From Bog-756 sp963839925 (GTDB lineage: Bacteria > Actinomycetota > Acidimicrobiia > Acidimicrobiales > RAAP-2): a stretch of DNA of 64,000 nucleotides. Each line of letters opens with the position of its first letter. The stretch's first letter is position 1. Positions 60,301 through 64,000 of this stretch are shown here, piece by piece. Under the pieces are notes generated by a model. That model saw only the letters and a program-made list of their open reading frames with translations. It did not search any database and was not told the DNA's origin. The DNA lies in the NCBI GenBank assembly GCA_963839925.1, contig CAWIWV010000001.1, positions 1,798,001-1,862,000 of the forward strand. The letters run 5' to 3'. The translations under genes were made by a program, and so were the position numbers.

Positions 60301-61494
60301 ATGGCGAAGCGAGCGCTCGACTTTCCGGTCTTCGACGCCGACAACCACATGTACGAGACCACCGAGGCGTTCACGAAATTCCTCGCCCCGGAGTACGACG
60401 GACTCATCAAGTACGTCGAGGTCAACGGCCGCACCAAGATCGCGGTGAAGAACAAGATCAGCGACTACATCCCCAACCCGACCTTCGAGGTGGTGGCGGC
60501 TCCCGGCGCACAGGAGGAGTACTTCAAGAAGGGGAACCCGGAAGGGAAGTCCCGCCGCGAGATCATGGGGAAGCCGATCCGTGCGCTTCCCGCGTTCTTC
60601 GAGCCCGGTCCCCGTCTCCAACTGATGGACGAGCTCGGGCTGGACCGGGCGCTCATGTGGCCGACCTTGGCCAGCCTGCTCGAGGAACGCCTGCGCGGTG
60701 ACCCGCCGGCCGTCCACGCGGTGGTGCACGCACTCAACCAGTGGATGCACGAGCAGTGGACGTTCAACTTCGAGGACCGGATCTTCCCGACGCCGGTCAT
60801 CCACCTCGGCGTGGTCGACAAGGCCATCGAGGAGCTCGAGTGGGTGCTCGAGCGTGGTGCCCGGATCATCCTGGTGCGCCCGGCACCGGTCGACGGGTTC
60901 ATGGGGCCTCGCTCCCCCGCCCTTCCCGAATTCGACCCGTTCTGGAAGGTCGTCTCCGATGCTCGCATCCTGGTGGGCATGCACGCGTCGGACAGCGGCT
61001 ACCAGCGGTACATCAACGAATGGGAAGGCATCGCCGACGAGATGACCCCGTTCAAGGGTGGCTCGGGCTTCCAGGCGATCATCGGCCACGGTGGGCGGGC
61101 GATCACCGACACCATCGCGTCGCTCATCGGTCATGGGCTGTGCTCACGCTTCCCCGACCTGCGGTTCGCGCCGGTCGAGAACGGGAGCGGCTGGGTGCGG
61201 CCTCTCCTGCAGGACATGGAGCACGCCTACACGGCAGCCCCAAATGTGTTCGACGAGCATCCGGTCGAGGTGTTCAAGCGGAACATCTACGTCCATCCGT
61301 TCCACGAGGAGGACCCGATCGGCCTGGTCGAGATCCTCGGAGCGGATCGGGTGCTGTTCGGATCCGACTACCCGCACCCCGAAGGCATGGCCGACCCGTT
61401 GGGCTTCGTCGACGACCTGAAGGGGCTCCCCGACGACGACGTCAAGAAGATCATGGGTGGCAACCTGAACCAGCTGATGGGGTACGCCGCCTGA
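60301..61494 (+). CDS. Amidohydrolase family protein (amidohydrolase_2/ACMSD-like)
   Basis: A 397-residue TIM-barrel protein. FDADNHMYETTEAFTKFL replaces the HxH motif, MHASDSGYQRYINEW and FKRNIYVHPFHEEDPIGL follow, and FGSDYPHPEGMADPLGFVDDL holds the C-terminal metal-ligand Asp. It is a paralogue in layout of the protein at 4042-5256. Members are common beside ACAD clusters and may hydrolyse or decarboxylate ring-cleavage products. GGAGGA precedes the ATG. It converges on the ACAD at 61505 with a 10-bp gap. Confidence 0.88.
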   Translation: MAKRALDFPVFDADNHMYETTEAFTKFLAPEYDGLIKYVEVNGRTKIAVKNKISDYIPNPTFEVVAAPGAQEEYFKKGNPEGKSRREIMGKPIRALPAFFEPGPRLQLMDELGLDRALMWPTLASLLEERLRGDPPAVHAVVHALNQWMHEQWTFNFEDRIFPTPVIHLGVVDKAIEELEWVLERGARIILVRPAPVDGFMGPRSPALPEFDPFWKVVSDARILVGMHASDSGYQRYINEWEGIADEMTPFKGGSGFQAIIGHGGRAITDTIASLIGHGLCSRFPDLRFAPVENGSGWVRPLLQDMEHAYTAAPNVFDEHPVEVFKRNIYVHPFHEEDPIGLVEILGADRVLFGSDYPHPEGMADPLGFVDDLKGLPDDDVKKIMGGNLNQLMGYAA

Positions 61495-61504
61495 TCCAGC
61501 CCGC

Positions 61505-62770
61505 TCAGCCCTTCTTCTCGGGCGAGCGGTTGTGGCGCACCTCGTCGAAGGGCCGACCGCGGTCCGGCGCGTGCTCGCGCGGCATGCCGAGCACCCGCTC
61601 GCTGATGATGTTGCGTTGCATCTCGGTGCTGCCTCCACCGAGGCTGCCGTTCTGGCGGATCAGGTAGCCGGTCCCCCACCCCCCGGCCGGGTCACCCTCT
61701 GTCCACGCTCCCGCGCCCGACCCGGCGATCTCCAGACCGATATCGGTAAAGCGTTCGGAGTTCGTCCCGGCGAATAGCCTCGGAATCGCCCCGGCCGGCG
61801 TCGGCAGACCCCCGGTCCTGATCCCCACGGTCACCCGGTCGGTGAGCTGTTGCATGACCCGATCGTTGACCCGGGCTTCCGCCAGAAGCTGGCGTACCCG
61901 GGGATCGTCGAGCTGCCCGGTGGCACGAGCCAGGTCGATCAGCTCCGACCGCTGCCCGCCTTTTTCGGCGTTCCCGACGCCCACCCCGCTGATGTAGGGC
62001 GAACCTCGACCCACCGCGTTGCGCTCGTGGTAGAGGAGGCGAGACGCGACCGTCCATCCGTCGTTCACCCGTCCGATCACGTCAGCCGCCGGAATCGCGA
62101 CGTCGTCGAAGAACTCCTGACAGAACTCGGCCACCCCGTTGGCCATCGCGATCTTCTGCACCTCGATCCCCGGCTGGTGGATCTTGAGGATGAACATGGT
62201 GAGGCCCTGGTGTTTCGGGACATGGGAGTCGGTGCGGGCCAGGCACATCGCGTAGTCGCACTTGTACGCCCCGGTGCTCCAGATCTTCGATCCGTTGAGC
62301 ACGAACACATCGCCGTCCCGAGTGGCCTGGGTGACAAGGCCGGCCAGGTCCGATCCCCCACTCGGCTCGGAGAGGAACTGCACCCAAAGCTCGTCGCCCC
62401 GGAGAACGGCCGGAATGTGCCGCTGCTTCTGCTCCTCGGTCCCGAAGTCGAGCAGGGTCGGCGTGAGGATCGAGAGGGTCGGGACGTTGAACATGACCGG
62501 CATCTGGTACGGAAGTGATTCCTGGGTGAACGCGCGCTGGTGCGCCCGGGTCAGTCCCTGGCCGCCGTACTCGGTCGGATAGCAGATGCCGGCGAACCCC
62601 CCGTCGAACAGCTTCCGCTGCAGCCCGCGGGAGTGCTCGGAGGTCTCGTCCGCCAGGAAGAGCTCCTGATTGTTGGTACCCGGGGGCAGCAGAGGCATGT
62701 TGGCTGCGAGCCATTCGCGAGCTCGAAGGCGGAACGCGTTGAGCTCCTCCTCGGAGACCTCGGCGTCCAT
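61505..62770 (-). CDS. Acyl-CoA dehydrogenase, catalytic type
   Basis: A 421-residue flavoenzyme. LSEPSGGSDLAGLVTQAT and GSKIWSTGAYKCDYAMCL are the flavin and substrate strands. LYHERNAVGRG carries the catalytic glutamate. GSLGGGSTEMQRNIISERVLGMPRE is the conserved end, followed by a charged tail. The ATG at 62770 has GAGG eight bases before it; a GTG at 62797 is possible. It is adjacent to a partner-type ACAD upstream, so a two-subunit enzyme is likely. Confidence 0.9.
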   Translation of the reverse strand: MDAEVSEEELNAFRLRAREWLAANMPLLPPGTNNQELFLADETSEHSRGLQRKLFDGGFAGICYPTEYGGQGLTRAHQRAFTQESLPYQMPVMFNVPTLSILTPTLLDFGTEEQKQRHIPAVLRGDELWVQFLSEPSGGSDLAGLVTQATRDGDVFVLNGSKIWSTGAYKCDYAMCLARTDSHVPKHQGLTMFILKIHQPGIEVQKIAMANGVAEFCQEFFDDVAIPAADVIGRVNDGWTVASRLLYHERNAVGRGSPYISGVGVGNAEKGGQRSELIDLARATGQLDDPRVRQLLAEARVNDRVMQQLTDRVTVGIRTGGLPTPAGAIPRLFAGTNSERFTDIGLEIAGSGAGAWTEGDPAGGWGTGYLIRQNGSLGGGSTEMQRNIISERVLGMPREHAPDRGRPFDEVRHNRSPEKKG

Positions 62771-62810
62771 GATCGGATCCTCGACGGTGTCTTCCACTCT
62801 CCTGCTCCCC

Positions 62811-63944
62811 TCAGATCCCCATCGCCGTGGCCACCCGTTCGCGGTGGTCCTGTGGCGTGCCGAACTGGGTCCGGTCCTGGACGACCCGCCGGGTGTAGAG
62901 GTGAAGGTCGTGGTCCCAGGTGACCCCGATCCCGCCGTGCAACTGCACGCACTCCGACAGCATGAACGGGGCGCGATCGCCGATGTAGGACTTGGCGACG
63001 CTGACCAGCTCTGCGACGTGCTCCGACCCAGAGTCCACCGCCCGGGCCGCCGCGTCCGCACTCGCAGCAGATGCCTCGAGCCAGGTCTTCATGTCGGCGA
63101 ATCGGTGCTTCAGCGCTTGATAGGACGCCAGCGGGCGACCGAACGAGTAGCGGTCCTGTGCGTACTCGATGGTGAACTCGAGCGCCCGGTCCACCGCGCC
63201 GACCATCTCCGCGCACTGGAGTGCCACCGCGTCCTGGAGCTGACGTTCGACGTCGTCTCCCGCCGATCCCGGCTCGCCGAGCACCATATCGGCGCTGACC
63301 TCGACCCGGTCGAACCCGACGGTGGCGAAGCGACGCACCAGATCGAGACTCTCGGCGCGGGTCGCGGTCATCCCCGGCATGTCTGCGGGGACGAGCACTT
63401 GGACCACCTCTCCCGGCGCTCCGTCCCTCCGTGCTGTCACCAGTAGCAGATCGGCTTCGCCCGCCGCTTCGACCGGCACCGTCGTTCCGTCGAGGATGAA
63501 CCCGTCACCGTCGGCGGTCGCCCGCACCCCACCGACCGGTACCGGGCCGCCCGGAACGCCATGCGGGCACCAGGTGGCGACCGACGCTCCACTGAGCAGG
63601 CCGGCCAGACGCTCGAGTTGGGCGGGCGTGCCGGCCCTCGAGATCGCGGCGGCGACCACGTTGGTGGGAATCAGCGGTCCCGGGGAGACAAGCCGTCCGA
63701 CCTCTTCGGCGACCAGCTGCAGGTCGGCGAGCGGATAGCCCGAGATGCAACCACCCCCGTGCTCTTCGGCGACGAGCATCGAAGTCCAGCCGAGCTCCGC
63801 GCCCCGCCGCCACCAGTCGCGGTCGAATCCCGCCGGCTCGGCTTCTGCGAGACGACGAACCTCATTGAGCGGACACGTCGCCTCGAGGAATTTTGCGGTC
63901 GTCTCGCGGAACAACCGTTGGTCATCGGATAAGTCGAACTGCAC
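62811..63944 (-). CDS. Acyl-CoA dehydrogenase, probable partner subunit
   Basis: A 377-residue ACAD. MQFDLSDDQRLFRETTAKFLEATCP starts it. The middle domain lacks the canonical EPxxGSD motif, and YSFGRPLASYQALKHRFADM and QLHGGIGVTWDHDLHLYTRR close it. AEMVGA keeps a glutamate at the position that the 13284-14429 chain has lost. It lies directly before a catalytic-type ACAD on the same strand. The GTG start at 63944 has GGAGG seven bases upstream, behind a hairpin in the leader. Confidence 0.9.
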   Translation of the reverse strand: MQFDLSDDQRLFRETTAKFLEATCPLNEVRRLAEAEPAGFDRDWWRRGAELGWTSMLVAEEHGGGCISGYPLADLQLVAEEVGRLVSPGPLIPTNVVAAAISRAGTPAQLERLAGLLSGASVATWCPHGVPGGPVPVGGVRATADGDGFILDGTTVPVEAAGEADLLLVTARRDGAPGEVVQVLVPADMPGMTATRAESLDLVRRFATVGFDRVEVSADMVLGEPGSAGDDVERQLQDAVALQCAEMVGAVDRALEFTIEYAQDRYSFGRPLASYQALKHRFADMKTWLEASAASADAAARAVDSGSEHVAELVSVAKSYIGDRAPFMLSECVQLHGGIGVTWDHDLHLYTRRVVQDRTQFGTPQDHRERVATAMGI

Positions 63945-63967
63945 CCCAGCGCCTCCGGCGATCTACG

Positions 63968-63987
63968 CGGTCGGGGACTCCCGACCG
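63968..63987. promoter_or_regulatory. Hairpin/palindrome in the ACAD leader
   Basis: CGGTCGGG and CCCGACCG are perfect eight-base arms around GACT. On the minus strand CATAAC (63988-63993) is a -10 candidate directly upstream. The palindrome therefore covers the expected transcription start, 24 bp before the ACAD GTG. An operator is more likely than a terminator. Confidence 0.4.
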
Positions 63988-64000
63988 TTATGAGTGGCCG

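Overview
The window is GC-rich, almost entirely coding, and carries no rRNA, tRNA, CRISPR array, transposase or phage module that I could find. Gene content points to an actinomycete-type bacterium (Actinomycetota). It includes many acyl-CoA dehydrogenases (ACADs), AMP-dependent CoA ligases, SDRs, an F420-type luciferase-like oxidoreductase, a three-cysteine ferredoxin and a Baeyer-Villiger monooxygenase. GTG starts are frequent. Many starts lie 6-10 nt behind a TANNNT-like -10 box, which suggests leaderless transcripts. Class Acidimicrobiia is my best guess, but it is an inference from gene content only.

Region 1 (1-7.0 kb, catabolic): an SDR, CoA ligase, Gfo/Idh oxidoreductase and VOC protein form a tight + strand unit. 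A divergent pair of amidohydrolases follows, separated by a 26-bp palindromic promoter region. Region 2 (7.1-11.1 kb, mixed): a hypothetical protein, a GNAT acetyltransferase, a cupin-GrpB fusion, a membrane-anchored NHL-repeat protein and a small GntR regulator whose operator overlaps both divergent starts.

Region 3 (11.1-22.2 kb, acyl-CoA catabolism): an SDR with an APH-type kinase (possible hydroxyacyl-CoA kinase), a divergent ACAD pair, enoyl-CoA hydratase, CaiB/BaiF CoA transferase, a VOC protein, and a CoA ligase / ferredoxin / 742-aa fused double-ACAD operon. Region 4 (22.3-28.7 kb): a copper amine oxidase, then a translationally coupled trio of Baeyer-Villiger monooxygenase, tandem SDR and lactonase-like amidohydrolase. 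The trio reads as an alcohol to ketone to lactone to hydroxy-acid route.

Region 5 (28.7-45.8 kb, accessory): gene-sparse and less GC-biased, with longer intergenic stretches and short dispersed repeats. It has two DUF1254/DUF1214 proteins, a membrane diguanylate cyclase, an alpha/beta hydrolase, a hemolysin III family protein, lipoproteins, a SnoaL-like protein, an imidazolonepropionase-like amidohydrolase, a secretory lipase, and two secreted repeat proteins that I predict are beta-propellers (one WNG-repeat, one FN3 + YVTN + RCC1).

Region 6 (45.9-64 kb, mostly minus strand): an ACAD-SDR-thioesterase-aldehyde dehydrogenase operon behind a TetR gene and two palindromes. Upstream is a coupled set: HMG-CoA-synthase-like/DUF35 fusion with no cysteine in its synthase half, SCP2-type thiolase, a frameshifted ACAD and an F420-type oxidoreductase. 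Then come two CoA ligases, an enoyl-CoA hydratase, an amidohydrolase and a second ACAD pair. Regions 1, 3, 4 and 6 together look like machinery for breaking down hydrophobic carboxylic acids, ketones or sterol-like side chains. The actual substrates cannot be read from sequence.
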